A DNA stretch of 64,000 nt, taken from the NCBI RefSeq assembly GCF_000384215.1, contig NZ_KB913032.1:1885021-1949020 (forward strand), written 5' to 3'. Made by a program: the position numbers and the translations under genes. This stretch comes from Amycolatopsis alba DSM 44262 (GTDB taxonomy: Bacteria; Actinomycetota; Actinomycetes; Mycobacteriales; Pseudonocardiaceae). Shown one piece after another: positions 44,148 through 52,746 of this stretch. Positions within the stretch are counted from its first letter, which is position 1. Each line of letters opens with the position of its first letter. The notes below the pieces were generated by a model. That model did no database searches. It saw nothing but the letters and a program-made list of their open reading frames with translations, and was not told where the DNA came from.

Positions 44148-44696
44148 GTGACCACGTCCGTCTCGTCCCGTCAGGACTTCGAGATCCACCCGCAGCTGAC
44201 CGACCCGCTGCTGCCGGAACTGCTGCACCCCGAGCGCCTGCTCTGGACGCCGCGGGAGCTGGCCGACCTGACCTCCACCGTCACCACCGAACTGACCACC
44301 GGCCTGCGCGGCCTGCTGCGCTTCGACGAGGCCCGCCGCTGGTGGGCGCGGCTCGCGCTGACCGACGGCGTCGAACTGTGGCTGCTGTCCTGGCTGCCAG
44401 GCCAGCAGACCAAACCGCACGACCACGGCGGCGCGTCCGGCTCGTTCACCGTGCTGCAGGGCGAACTCGGCGAGGAGTACCGCTATCCCGGCGGCCCGGT
44501 CCGGCGCCGCACGCATGTCGCGGGCGAGGGCATCGGCTTCGGCGCGGGGCGCGCGCACCAGGTGACCGGCATCGGCACCGAGCCCGCCGCCAGCGTCCAC
44601 GCCTACTCGCCGCCGCTGGTCGCGACCCGTGAATACGTCACGCTCGCCGACGTCCCCGCCGAGATCCCCTCGCTGGCCCCGATACTGGGCCGATGA
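44148..44696 (+). CDS. Cysteine dioxygenase type I
   Basis: A 182-residue cupin. The iron ligands are the two His of TKPHDHGGASGSFTVL and the later His in SVHAYSPPL, as in cysteine dioxygenases. It oxidises cysteine to cysteinesulfinate, the first step of cysteine breakdown. GTG 44148 has a GAGGAG site 6 bases upstream. The gene overlaps the rhodanese gene by ATGA, and is preceded by the leader peptide and hairpin, so expression probably rises when cysteine is plentiful. Confidence 0.88.
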   Translation: MTTSVSSRQDFEIHPQLTDPLLPELLHPERLLWTPRELADLTSTVTTELTTGLRGLLRFDEARRWWARLALTDGVELWLLSWLPGQQTKPHDHGGASGSFTVLQGELGEEYRYPGGPVRRRTHVAGEGIGFGAGRAHQVTGIGTEPAASVHAYSPPLVATREYVTLADVPAEIPSLAPILGR

Positions 44697-45088
44697 CCGC
44701 CATCGACGAACTGCTGGCCGCCGCCCGGTCCGGGCTGAACCGGGCGGAGCCCGAGCAGGCGCTGCGGCTGCAGCGCGACGGTGCCCTGATCGTGGACATC
44801 CGCCCGCACGTGAACCGGTTCGAAGAGGGCGAGATCCCCGGCTCGGTGATCGTCGAGCGGATCCACCTCGAGTGGCGGCTCGCGCCGGACAGCGAATGGC
44901 GGCTGCCGGAGGTGAAACCGGACTCGACCGTGATCGTCGTGTGCAACGAGGGGTACTCGTCGAGCCTGGCCGCCGCCGACCTGAAGCGGCTCGGCCTGCC
45001 GGGCGCAACCGACCTCGAAGGCGGGTTCCGCGCCTGGCGTTCGGCGGGCCTCCCGGTCCGTGAGGGTGGCACCCCCGCGGTTCCCTAG
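44693..45088 (+). CDS. Rhodanese-like sulfurtransferase
   Basis: A 131-residue single-domain rhodanese. ALIVDIRPHVNRFEEGEIPGSVIVERI (in parts) gives the first strand and the CH2A-type motif. Cys84 in VVCNEGYSSSLAA is the persulfide-forming active-site residue, and GATDLEGGFRAWRSAGLP is the usual end. It starts inside the cysteine dioxygenase stop codon (ATGA), so the two enzymes are produced together and handle cysteine sulfur. Confidence 0.9.
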   Translation: MTAIDELLAAARSGLNRAEPEQALRLQRDGALIVDIRPHVNRFEEGEIPGSVIVERIHLEWRLAPDSEWRLPEVKPDSTVIVVCNEGYSSSLAAADLKRLGLPGATDLEGGFRAWRSAGLPVREGGTPAVP

Positions 45089-45915
45089 CGGCGGATCGCC
45101 AGCCGGGCGATCGAGTCCGGGGACAGCGGCAGCGCCGCGTGGATCCCGGCGCCTCTCGTCGGCCTGGGGTTGACCAGGACACCTGTCGCCACTTCCCGCC
45201 TGGCGGCCGCGAGCACGACCTCGCGGCCGGTCCGGGGACGGATCCGGGCCCAGCCGGCGCCGGTGAGCGCGCGGTACTCGGCCAGCAGCCGCTCGTCGGT
45301 GAAGACGCAGAGCCAGTCGCCGTGCGCGCCGAGGCGGGCCGGGACCGGCGCGCCCGCCTCGTCCGCCGGACCCCACACCGTGCCGTCGAGGAACATCCGC
45401 ATGACCGAGGGGACGGGGTCGCGCAGACCGCCGTCGGTCTGCTCCCGCTCCGGGCGGACGTTCCCGGCGATCCATCGGGACGCGAGCCGGAAGTCCTCTC
45501 CGGTGAGGTCTTCCTGGAAACCGTCCAAGCTGTTCTTGACGGTCCCCAGGAAGTCGTAGAAGCGCCTGGTGCAGGTCCGCTCGGAAACCGCCACCCTGCC
45601 GCGCCCGACCATGGTCCTGATCCGGCCGACCATGCCCGCCCCGCCGCTCACCGGATCCACGCCGAGGTTGTAGGCGGTCCAGACGATTTCGGGCATGAGC
45701 GGATCGGCGAACCGCTCGAGAACGCGGTTCAGCCGCAACAGCACGATCTCGCGCACCCTGCCGGGCTCGGCGTCCTCGGCGATACCCCAGATCGCCCGCA
45801 GTTCCGGCCCCAGCGCACGGCGAAGCCCGTCCTGCTGGATCCCGGCGCGGGCGTGGACGTGATGCAGCCGATCCTTGGCCCTACGCGATGTTTTCGTTTC
45901 CTTCGCCGAAGCCAC
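45085..45915 (-). CDS. SseB-domain protein B of the type VII-like cassette
   Basis: A 276-residue protein paralogous to the one at 47037. An N-terminal helical domain (~10-120: LRRALGPELRAIWGIAEDAE, VREIVLLRLNRVLERF, IVWTAYNLGV, SERTCTRRFYDF) joins an SseB-like C-terminal domain (~165-276: FLDGTVWGPADEAG, DWLCVFTDERLLAEY, TGVLVNPRPTRGAGI, LPLSPDSIARLA). GTG 45915 is chosen because the sequence around it, GGAGGAATGGTGGCTTCGG, matches that around the paralogue's start (ATG 45918 is possible). TACACT at 45948-45953 (minus strand) may be its own -10. Function unknown. Confidence 0.75.
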   Translation of the reverse strand: MASAKETKTSRRAKDRLHHVHARAGIQQDGLRRALGPELRAIWGIAEDAEPGRVREIVLLRLNRVLERFADPLMPEIVWTAYNLGVDPVSGGAGMVGRIRTMVGRGRVAVSERTCTRRFYDFLGTVKNSLDGFQEDLTGEDFRLASRWIAGNVRPEREQTDGGLRDPVPSVMRMFLDGTVWGPADEAGAPVPARLGAHGDWLCVFTDERLLAEYRALTGAGWARIRPRTGREVVLAAARREVATGVLVNPRPTRGAGIHAALPLSPDSIARLAIRR

Positions 45916-46035
45916 CATTCCTCCGCGATTCAGGATCGGCCCGGCAAAGTGTATTTCACCTGCCCGTTCCGCATTGTTCGGCGGGAATCGAGAATCGACC
46001 GTTTCTTTTGTTCGGTACCGGCTTGACGAGTCCGG

Positions 46036-46632
46036 CTAGTGCCCGGACCAGAACCGATGAACGCCGTCGCTGATCGTCTGGGTCCATCGATCGTCCTTGA
46101 TCAGGCCACCCATGCCGGGCCCCGGACGCGGACCGGGCCGCCCGGAAATCACGTCGGGCCGCGGTTCGGGCGCGGGCGACGGCAGGGATCGCCGAGGAGC
46201 GTGCCGGGGGAAGCCCCCGAGCGCCGCCTGCAGCCCGGCCAACTCCTCGCCCACCTCGGTCAGGGTGGCCGCCGCCCGCGCCGCCGCCTCGGTCCGCTGG
46301 GCGGCCAGCCGATCGAGGAGTGACTGGTCGGCCGTGTACCGCGCGCTTCTGGTCAGCTGCTCCAGGATCGCTACGAAGTCGTCAAGGGCCCGCGCGGCGC
46401 GGGCGTGTTCCTCCGCGACCATCCGGCACCGGGCGGCCAGTTCGGCCCGCCTGGCCGAGTACGCGGTGTGCCCCCGGCCGGACCAGCCACCGGGGTCGAT
46501 CTGCCGTAGCTCGACGGCGAGATCCTCCAGCGAGCGGGAGATCGCCCGAATGCGTTCCGCCTCGCTTCTGAGCACGCTGATCATCCCCGCCGTCCAGGGC
46601 GCGCGCTCGCCCTCCGGGTGTCCGGTCTCCAT
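46036..46632 (-). CDS. WXG100-type helical protein with extended tail
   Basis: A 198-residue protein. Residues ~15-140 form two long amphipathic helices broken by DPGGWSGRGHTAYSARRAEL; the W-x-G turn is the hallmark of WXG100/ESX-type secreted proteins. Helix 2 (AARCRMVAEEHARAARALDDF) continues into a coiled-coil-like third helix. Residues ~145-198 are Pro/Arg-rich and end DRWTQTISDGVHRFWSGH (in parts). It has no Sec signal. Likely a type VII secretion substrate or substrate partner; the tail could carry the effector or docking function. It lies 17 bp after the EspC-like gene. Confidence 0.7.
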   Translation of the reverse strand: METGHPEGERAPWTAGMISVLRSEAERIRAISRSLEDLAVELRQIDPGGWSGRGHTAYSARRAELAARCRMVAEEHARAARALDDFVAILEQLTRSARYTADQSLLDRLAAQRTEAAARAAATLTEVGEELAGLQAALGGFPRHAPRRSLPSPAPEPRPDVISGRPGPRPGPGMGGLIKDDRWTQTISDGVHRFWSGH

Positions 46633-46649
46633 CGTCCGTCCTCTTCTTC

Positions 46650-47021
46650 TCAGCCGAGAACGGCTCGGATGGACCTGGTGCCGACGGTGCCGTCCGAAGA
46701 GACGACAGCCGGCCAAGCGGGGCTTTCGGCGACTTCGATCGCCCGGACCTTTTCGATCGCCTCCAGTTCCCCGTCGCGGTAATCACGCGCGGCCTTGCCC
46801 AGCCGATCGCCGAGCCCCCGGACGTCCTCGGCGAGCACGGCGACGCTGTGCGCGGAAGCGTGCTGGAAGCTCTCCAGCGCCTTCGCGAGCACGGGGTCCC
46901 CCGCCTCACTCGCCGTGGCCTTGAACCCCAAGGCAGGCTGTTTGGTGAAGCTCTCCGCGATGTCGTGGAACCGATCGCCCGCTCGGGTCAGCTTGTCGGG
47001 CACGGCTTCGAAATCGATCAT
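46650..47021 (-). CDS. EspC/WXG100-like small helical protein
   Basis: The 123-residue protein has the pattern of ESX-1 EspC-like or type VII target proteins: MIDFEAVPDKLTRAGDRFHD opening, a central PVLAKALESFQHASAH segment, and VAVLAEDVRGLGDRLGKAARDYRDGE (in parts) as the long second helix with a final YxxxE-like DYRDGE motif resembling the YxxxD/E export signal. It is 15 bp downstream of SseB-domain protein A and 17 bp upstream of the WXG protein, so all three form one operon. No ESX core (EccC, EccD) gene is in the window. Confidence 0.7.
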   Translation of the reverse strand: MIDFEAVPDKLTRAGDRFHDIAESFTKQPALGFKATASEAGDPVLAKALESFQHASAHSVAVLAEDVRGLGDRLGKAARDYRDGELEAIEKVRAIEVAESPAWPAVVSSDGTVGTRSIRAVLG

Positions 47022-47036
47022 TTCCGGCGTCCTCGG

Positions 47037-47885
47037 TCAGCAATCACGGGCGAGCCGGGCGATCTCCTCCGGCGGGAGAGGCAGCGTGGCTTCGATCCCG
47101 GTACCCACCACCGGGCTCGGATTGATCAGCACCCCGGTCGGCAAGATCCGGCCCGCCGCGGTCCGCACCACGTCCCGGCCCGTCCACCGGCAGGTCCGGG
47201 GCCAGTTCGCCCCAGTGGACTCCTGATAACCGGTCAGCAACTTTTCCTCGGTGAAGACACAGAACCACTCGATTCCGCCGGGCTTCGCGGCGAGAGGGAC
47301 GCCGTCATCGTCTGCGGGCCCGTGAACGGTGTTGTCGAGAAACATCTTCAGCACCGGCTCCACCGGCGCCCGCAGCCGCCGGATCGCCGCGGACAGTCCA
47401 TCCTGGACGGCGGGTTCCGGGGCACCGGGACGGCTGTTCCCGGCCAGCCGGCGCGAAGCCTGGTCCAGCTCCTCATCGGTCACCGGCCTTTGGACGGCGC
47501 CAAGGCTTTTTTCGAGGGCGGGCAGAAACTTCTCGTAGAACCGGCGGGTACAGGTCCGAAGGCCGCAGTCGACGCCGCCCTCTTCGACCAACCGCTCAAG
47601 CCGCTGGACGACGCCGCTTTTCTCGTCGGGCGAAGCGGCACCGACGTTGTAGGCGGTCCAGACGATCACGGACAACTCCGGTTCCGAGAATTGGGCAAGG
47701 ACACGGTTCAGTCGCACGAGGACGATCTCGCGCACACGAGACGCGTCGGCGTCTTCGCCGATACCCCAGCGCGCGAGCAAATCCGGCCCGAGCGCACGGG
47801 AGAGCCCGTCCTGCCAGAGGCCGTTGCGAGCGTGGATGCGGCGCACCCTGTCCTCTGGTCTTTCCCTTTTCCTCACCGAAGCCAC
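47037..47885 (-). CDS. SseB-domain protein A of the type VII-like cassette
   Basis: A 282-residue paralogue of the protein at 45085, first gene of the cassette. It shares an N-terminal helical domain (LSRALGPDLLARWGIGEDAD, VREIVLVRLNRVLAQF, IVWTAYNVGA, LRTCTRRFYEKF) and an SseB-like C-terminus (FLDNTVHGPADDDG, EWFCVFTEEKLLTGY, TGVLINPSPVVGTGIEATLP). GTG 47885 follows GGAGG with a 4-base gap. A longer frame from 48140 has no coding character. SseB domains recur beside WXG100 genes in actinobacteria; a chaperone or regulatory role is inference. Confidence 0.75.
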   Translation of the reverse strand: MASVRKRERPEDRVRRIHARNGLWQDGLSRALGPDLLARWGIGEDADASRVREIVLVRLNRVLAQFSEPELSVIVWTAYNVGAASPDEKSGVVQRLERLVEEGGVDCGLRTCTRRFYEKFLPALEKSLGAVQRPVTDEELDQASRRLAGNSRPGAPEPAVQDGLSAAIRRLRAPVEPVLKMFLDNTVHGPADDDGVPLAAKPGGIEWFCVFTEEKLLTGYQESTGANWPRTCRWTGRDVVRTAAGRILPTGVLINPSPVVGTGIEATLPLPPEEIARLARDC

Positions 47886-48065
47886 TATTCCTCCCCTTCG
47901 CGACCTCAAGGACGAAGAGCCTAGGCGAACGCAATTCGATGCGCGAAGCGCCCTGACTTCGGAAAACGCGGTGTCGAAGATTTTCGAAAATCCGCTCCCA
48001 CCTGCTTCTTTGTCCTTTTTTGGACAGCACCCTGGAGCAAGTTTGTCATTTGTTTGCCACCGACT

Positions 48066-48108
48066 TGACAAACAAACTCGGGTGACCAATCGGTGACAAA
48101 AACAAACC
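48066..48108. promoter_or_regulatory. Direct TGACAAA repeats in the divergent cassette promoter
   Basis: TTGACAAACAAACT (48065-48078) and TGACAAAAACAAACC (48094-48108) are near-direct repeats 28 bp apart. AGTTTGTCATTTGTTTG just upstream (48040-48056) is a partial inverted copy. They lie in the 346-base, AT-rich divergent gap 47886-48231 between cassette gene A and the small membrane protein gene. No gene is visible in the gap; the repeats are the best operator candidates. Confidence 0.4.
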
Positions 48109-48231
48109 GTACGTACGTCTCTTGACCATTCCCTGACCAAGGCACGGCAAGGGCTGTGCGAAGACGATCACCTTGCCTAGCTTCGAAGTACCGGCCGCGC
48201 GTCGAGCGCGGCCCGAGACAAGGAGTACGGA

Positions 48232-48429
48232 ATGGAACTCGCCGTGATCGTCGGGCAGGCGATGCTGCTGGGCGGCGGAGCGACCTGGCTGGTCTCCTCA
48301 CGCTGGCATCAGCGCCGTCAGGCCGAACTCGTGCGGTCCACAGAGGCCGCGTGGGAATACGCGAGGTACCTGGAGTACGTCGCGGCGCACCGGCGCCCGC
48401 CTCGTCCTGGGCCGCCGTTCTTGGGATGA
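48232..48429 (+). CDS. Small single-pass membrane protein
   Basis: A 65-residue protein with one hydrophobic segment (~3-22, VIVGQAMLLGGGATWLVSS), then a basic/aromatic cytoplasmic part (WHQRRQAELVRSTEAAWEYA, YLEYVAAHRRPPRPGP). AAGGAG lies 7 bases before ATG 48232. It is divergent from the WXG/SseB cassette and could be a membrane accessory of it, but no homology supports that. Confidence 0.6.
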   Translation: MELAVIVGQAMLLGGGATWLVSSRWHQRRQAELVRSTEAAWEYARYLEYVAAHRRPPRPGPPFLG

Positions 48430-48430
48430 G

Positions 48431-50971
48431 CTACGCGTGGACCACCCTGGCGAGTTCCGCCGGGGTGGCGAGCAAACGGTGTTTCGGCAGCACCCGGACG
48501 GTGTAGCCGATCGAGCCGGGGTGCGGCAGTTTCAGCCGTGCCACGAACGCGCCGATCCCGTCGCCGGACATTCCGACGGTGACGGGATCGGTCAGCTCGT
48601 CCCCGTCGCCCACTTTCCCGACGACGGCCTGGACGTCCACTTCGGACGGTTCGAGACCGGCGAGGTCGATCCGGGCCCGGATGATCACCTCGGTCCCGGT
48701 GACCATCGGCGCGGCGTCCTCGACGAGCAGTTCGGTGTCGAAGATCCGCACCCGCGGCCAGGAGACGTCGAGTTTGGTCCGGTAGTCGGCCAGCGAAAGC
48801 GCGCCGCGATACCCGTCACCGGTCGCCTCCGCGACCATCCGCGAAGCGGGAAGGTAACCCGATTCGACGTACTCCCGCACCATCCGCGCGGCCTGCACGC
48901 GCGGCCCGAGGCTCTCCAGCGTGTGCCACACCATCGACAGCCAGCCGCCGGGCACGCCGCCGGCGTCACGGTCGTAGAACAGCGGCGCGATCTGGTGCCC
49001 CAGCAGGTCGTAGAGCGCCGCGGCTTCCAGTTCGTCGCGGCGCAGCGGGTCGGTGACGCCGTCCGCGGTCGGGATCGCCCAGCCGTTGCTGCCGTCGTAG
49101 CACTCGTCCCACCAGCCGTCGCGGATGGACAGGTTGAGGCCGCCGTTGAGCGCGGACTTCATCCCCGAGGTGCCGCACGCCTCCAGCTGCCGCACCGGCG
49201 TGTTCAGCCAGACGTCGCAGCCGCGGTAGAGGTAGCGCGCCATGGACATGTCGTAGTCCGGCAGGAAGACGATGCGGCGCCGGACCTCGGGATCGTCGAC
49301 GAACCGGACGATCTGCTGGATCAGCTGCTTGCCGCCCTCGTCGGCCGGATGCGATTTGCCCGCGACGACCAGCTGGATCGGGCGCCGCTCGTCCAGCAGC
49401 AGCGCGCGCAGGCGCTCCGGGTCGCGCAGCATCAGCGTCAGCCGTTTGTACGTCGGCACGCGGCGCGCGAAGCCGACGGTCAGCACATCCGGGTCGAAGA
49501 CCGTGTCGGTCCAGCCGAGTTCGAGCGCGGACGCGCCGCGCTGCATCCACGCGGCCCGCACCCGGCGCCGCACCTCGGCGACCAGCTTCTCGCGCAGCTC
49601 ACGCCGCAGCGCCCACAACTGCTCGTCGCTGACACCGTCCCGCAGCGGCTTCCCCTGCGTGCCGTCGAGACCCAGTTCCTCGTGGTTGCGCCCGAGCAGC
49701 GCGCTCAGTTCGCGCGCGACCCAGGTCGGGCCGTGGACACCGTTGGTGACCGAAGAGACGGGCACCTCGTCGAAGTCGAATCCCGGCCACAGCCGGGAGA
49801 ACATCCGCCGTGACACGCGGCCGTGCAGCGCCGAGACACCGTTCGCGCGCTGGGCGAGCCGCAGGCCCATGTGCGCCATGTTGAACAGGCCGGGGTTGTC
49901 CTCCGCGCCGAGCGCGAGCACGCGGCGCGGGTCGACGTCCGGGACCAGCCTGCCGTCGGTGAAGTACCGCTGAACGAGGTCGACGGGGAACCGGTCGATC
50001 CCCGCGCTGACCGGCGTGTGCGTGGTGAACACGGTGCCGGCGCGGACGGCGGGCAGTGCCTCGTCGAACGCCAGCCCGTCGGCCTGGATGATCTCGCGGG
50101 CGCGTTCCAGCCCGAGGAAACCGGCGTGGCCCTCGTTGGTGTGGAACACCTTCGGCTGCGGATGCCCGGTCAGCTCGCAGTAGCGCCGGACCGCGCGGAA
50201 GCCGCCGATCCCGGCCAGGATCTCCTGGCGGATGCGATGGTCGGCGTCGCCGCCGTAGAGCCTGTCGGTGACCGCGCGCAGGTCCTCGTCGTTGGCCTCG
50301 GTGTCGGTGTCGAGCAGCAGCAGCGGGATCCGGCCGACGCGGGCCTTCCAGATCTGCGCGTGCAGCGTCCGCCCGGCAGGCATCGCGACGTCGACCACCA
50401 CCGGCTTGCCGCCGTCGGTCAGCAGCTCCAGCGGGAAGGCGTTGGGGTCGATCACCGGATAGTGCTCGACCTGCCAGCCGTCGAGCGACAGCGCCTGCCG
50501 GAAGTACCCGGCGCGGTAGAGCAGCCCGACGCCGATCATCGGCACGCCGAGATCCGACGCCGCCTTGAGGTGGTCCCCGGCGAGCACGCCGAGGCCGCCG
50601 GAGTAGTTCGGCAGCGCTTCGGTGACGCCGAACTCCATCGAGAAGTACGCGACGGCAGGCGGGAGATCGGCGTCGTCCTGCTTCTGGTACCAGCGCGGCT
50701 CGGCGAGATAGCGGTCCAGATCGGCGACCGCCTCGCGCGCGTGGGCGAGGAAGGCTTCGTCCACGGCCAGCTCGTCGAGCCGGGCCGGGGGCAGGGCGGT
50801 GAGCATCCGCAGCGGATCGCGGACGCGGTTGAACAGCTCCGCGTCCATCGACGCGAACAGGTCGCGAGTGGGCGGATGCCAGGTCCAGCGCAGATTCGTG
50901 GCGAGGTCACCGAGGCCGGAGAGCGACTCCGGCAGGCTCGCGCGGACGGTGAACCGGCGGACTGCTCTCAT
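48431..50971 (-). CDS. glgP: Alpha-glucan phosphorylase (GT35, GlgP type)
   Basis: The 846-residue protein matches actinobacterial GlgP (about 850). The N-terminal DUF3417 region (~1-110, LATNLRWTWHPPTRDLF) is typical of this alpha-glucan phosphorylase branch. The phosphorylase domain has AYFSMEFGVTEALPNYSGGLGVLAGDHLK in pieces and the PLP-lysine motif EACGTSGMKSALNGG. It releases glucose-1-phosphate from alpha-1,4 glucans. ATG 50971 was chosen over 51010. It may recycle glucans made by the enzymes at 4.5-9.6 kb, though it is not linked by operon. Confidence 0.93.
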   Translation of the reverse strand: MRAVRRFTVRASLPESLSGLGDLATNLRWTWHPPTRDLFASMDAELFNRVRDPLRMLTALPPARLDELAVDEAFLAHAREAVADLDRYLAEPRWYQKQDDADLPPAVAYFSMEFGVTEALPNYSGGLGVLAGDHLKAASDLGVPMIGVGLLYRAGYFRQALSLDGWQVEHYPVIDPNAFPLELLTDGGKPVVVDVAMPAGRTLHAQIWKARVGRIPLLLLDTDTEANDEDLRAVTDRLYGGDADHRIRQEILAGIGGFRAVRRYCELTGHPQPKVFHTNEGHAGFLGLERAREIIQADGLAFDEALPAVRAGTVFTTHTPVSAGIDRFPVDLVQRYFTDGRLVPDVDPRRVLALGAEDNPGLFNMAHMGLRLAQRANGVSALHGRVSRRMFSRLWPGFDFDEVPVSSVTNGVHGPTWVARELSALLGRNHEELGLDGTQGKPLRDGVSDEQLWALRRELREKLVAEVRRRVRAAWMQRGASALELGWTDTVFDPDVLTVGFARRVPTYKRLTLMLRDPERLRALLLDERRPIQLVVAGKSHPADEGGKQLIQQIVRFVDDPEVRRRIVFLPDYDMSMARYLYRGCDVWLNTPVRQLEACGTSGMKSALNGGLNLSIRDGWWDECYDGSNGWAIPTADGVTDPLRRDELEAAALYDLLGHQIAPLFYDRDAGGVPGGWLSMVWHTLESLGPRVQAARMVREYVESGYLPASRMVAEATGDGYRGALSLADYRTKLDVSWPRVRIFDTELLVEDAAPMVTGTEVIIRARIDLAGLEPSEVDVQAVVGKVGDGDELTDPVTVGMSGDGIGAFVARLKLPHPGSIGYTVRVLPKHRLLATPAELARVVHA

Positions 50972-51117
50972 GAGGAGCGACCATATCGGGACCCACCCCG
51001 CCCCGCTCAAGACCCACTTCGGGGATTACCTGCACGCGGGCCATAAGCGCTGGGTAGGGTCCCAGCTTGCCGGTGTACCCGCGGCCCGGTCGGGGCCCTG
51101 ACGACAAGCGAGTGAAG

Positions 51118-52584
51118 ATGATCCAAGGGGGATTGCGGGGCTTTCGGCGCCCGGCTCTGATCGCGATCGTGGCGGTGGTGGCCCTCGGGCTCAGCGCTTG
51201 CAACGACAAGGGCGGCACCAGCGCAGGCAAGGAAGGCAGCCAGCCCGGCGCCGGTGACATCGCCGGTCTGCCGGTCACGCATTTCGAGAGCGGACTGAAG
51301 CCGGACGCCCCCAAGCCGGACCTTCAGGTCCGCAACGAGGACGGCTCCGAAGATGACCAGCTCGCCATCGCCGCGATCGCCGACGCCCAGACCTACTGGA
51401 CCGAGGTCATGCCGCGCGACTTCGGCCAGCAGTACGAGCCGCTGAAGTCGCTGCTGTCCTACAGCGCGCGCTCCGACGACGAAGACACCAAGTGCGGCAG
51501 CGTCAAGGGCCTGGTCAACGCCTTCTACTGCCCGCCGGACGACTCGGTGGCGTGGGACCGCGGCGTGCTGCTGCCGATGTTGCGCGAGCGGTTCGGGAAG
51601 ATGGCGAGCGCCGTCGTGCTCGCGCACGAACTCGGGCACGCCGTGCAGTACCGGCTCGGCGAGAAGGCCAACATCAAGAAGAACACCCCCTCGATCGTCA
51701 AGGAGCAGCAGGCCGACTGCTTCGCCGGCGGCTACTTCCGCTGGGTCGCCGAGGAGAAGAGCAAGTTCTACAGGCTCTCCACCTCCGAGGGCCTCAACCA
51801 GGTCATGGCGTCGCTGTTCCTGATCCGCGACCAGGCGGGCACCAGCGCGACGAAGCAAGGCGCGCACGGCACCGCGTTCGACCGCACGTACGCGTTCCAG
51901 GTCGGGTTCGAGAAGGGCCCGAAGGAATGCGCCGCGATGAACGAGGAGAACATCAAGGCGCGGATCACCGAGCGCCCGTTCGACAAGGGTGACAAGGGCA
52001 AGGGCGACGCGAAGCTCGACGCCGAGATCATCGGGATCCTCAAGAAGAGCCTCGACGAGGCCTTCAAGGGCGCCGGCGTCCCCGGCCCGGAGATCACCGA
52101 GGACGGCAACGGCAGCTGCTCCGGCGGCCCCAGCACCCCGCCCGCGTCGTACTGCCCGTCGAACAACACCGTCAGCATCGACATGGCCAAACTGCGCGAA
52201 CTCGCCCAGCCGGTCGACCAAGAGGCCGAATGGAAGAGCGGGCAGAGCGAGGGCAAGGGCGACTTCGCCGCGTTCTCGGAAATCGCGTCCCGCTACGCGA
52301 TGGGCATCCAGAAGGGTGTCGGCGCGTCGATCGACAACGCGAACGCGGGACTGCGCACCGCGTGCCTGGTCGGCGCCTGGGCGAAGGCCAGCTCGGTGCC
52401 CGGCGGGACGCTGCGGCTCTCGGCCGGTGACCTCGACGAGGCCATCTCCGACCTGCTGAGCCCGGACAGCCTCGTCTCGGCCGACGTCAACGGCAAGCGC
52501 GTGGACAACGGTTTCGAGCGGATCGAGGCGCTGCGGAAGGGCTACCTGGAGAGCTCTTCGGTCTGCTCGACGCAGTACGGCTGA
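51118..52584 (+). CDS. Lipoprotein neutral zinc metallopeptidase (PF04228-like)
   Basis: A 488-residue lipoprotein: signal with lipobox LGLSACN, then a Gly/Ser/Lys-rich linker. The metallopeptidase domain has VVLAHELGHAVQYRLG (HExxH-type zinc motif) and KEQQADCFAGGYFRWV, where the Glu/Asp supplies the third ligand. SMLDDA-like elements of the neutral zinc peptidase family and several paired cysteines follow. The C-terminal ~200 residues are a second, helix-rich repeat-like region (FAAFSEIASRYAMGIQ). It acts outside the membrane. ATG 51118 is the start; GTG 51112 is possible. Confidence 0.82.
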   Translation: MIQGGLRGFRRPALIAIVAVVALGLSACNDKGGTSAGKEGSQPGAGDIAGLPVTHFESGLKPDAPKPDLQVRNEDGSEDDQLAIAAIADAQTYWTEVMPRDFGQQYEPLKSLLSYSARSDDEDTKCGSVKGLVNAFYCPPDDSVAWDRGVLLPMLRERFGKMASAVVLAHELGHAVQYRLGEKANIKKNTPSIVKEQQADCFAGGYFRWVAEEKSKFYRLSTSEGLNQVMASLFLIRDQAGTSATKQGAHGTAFDRTYAFQVGFEKGPKECAAMNEENIKARITERPFDKGDKGKGDAKLDAEIIGILKKSLDEAFKGAGVPGPEITEDGNGSCSGGPSTPPASYCPSNNTVSIDMAKLRELAQPVDQEAEWKSGQSEGKGDFAAFSEIASRYAMGIQKGVGASIDNANAGLRTACLVGAWAKASSVPGGTLRLSAGDLDEAISDLLSPDSLVSADVNGKRVDNGFERIEALRKGYLESSSVCSTQYG

Positions 52585-52620
52585 TCGGCGCTGCTGGTCA
52601 AGCTCGCGGCCCGTGGGAAC

Positions 52621-52677
52621 GCGTTGCGAAAGCCACTTTCGCAACGTTGAAGGTTGCGAAAGTGGCTTTCGCAACGC
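52621..52677. repeat. Perfect 25-bp-arm hairpin (GCGTTGCGAAAG family)
   Basis: Arm 52621-52645 is the exact complement of 52653-52677, loop GTTGAAG. Each arm itself contains the inverted pair GTTGCGAAAG/CTTTCGCAAC, so alternative smaller hairpins are possible. It lies 37 bp after the peptidase stop. Confidence 0.9.
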
Positions 52678-52746
52678 CGCCTGCCCGCCGGACCGCGCCA
52701 CCAGAACGCGACGTACCACTCGCGACCCACCGTGCCCCGCCCCAAC

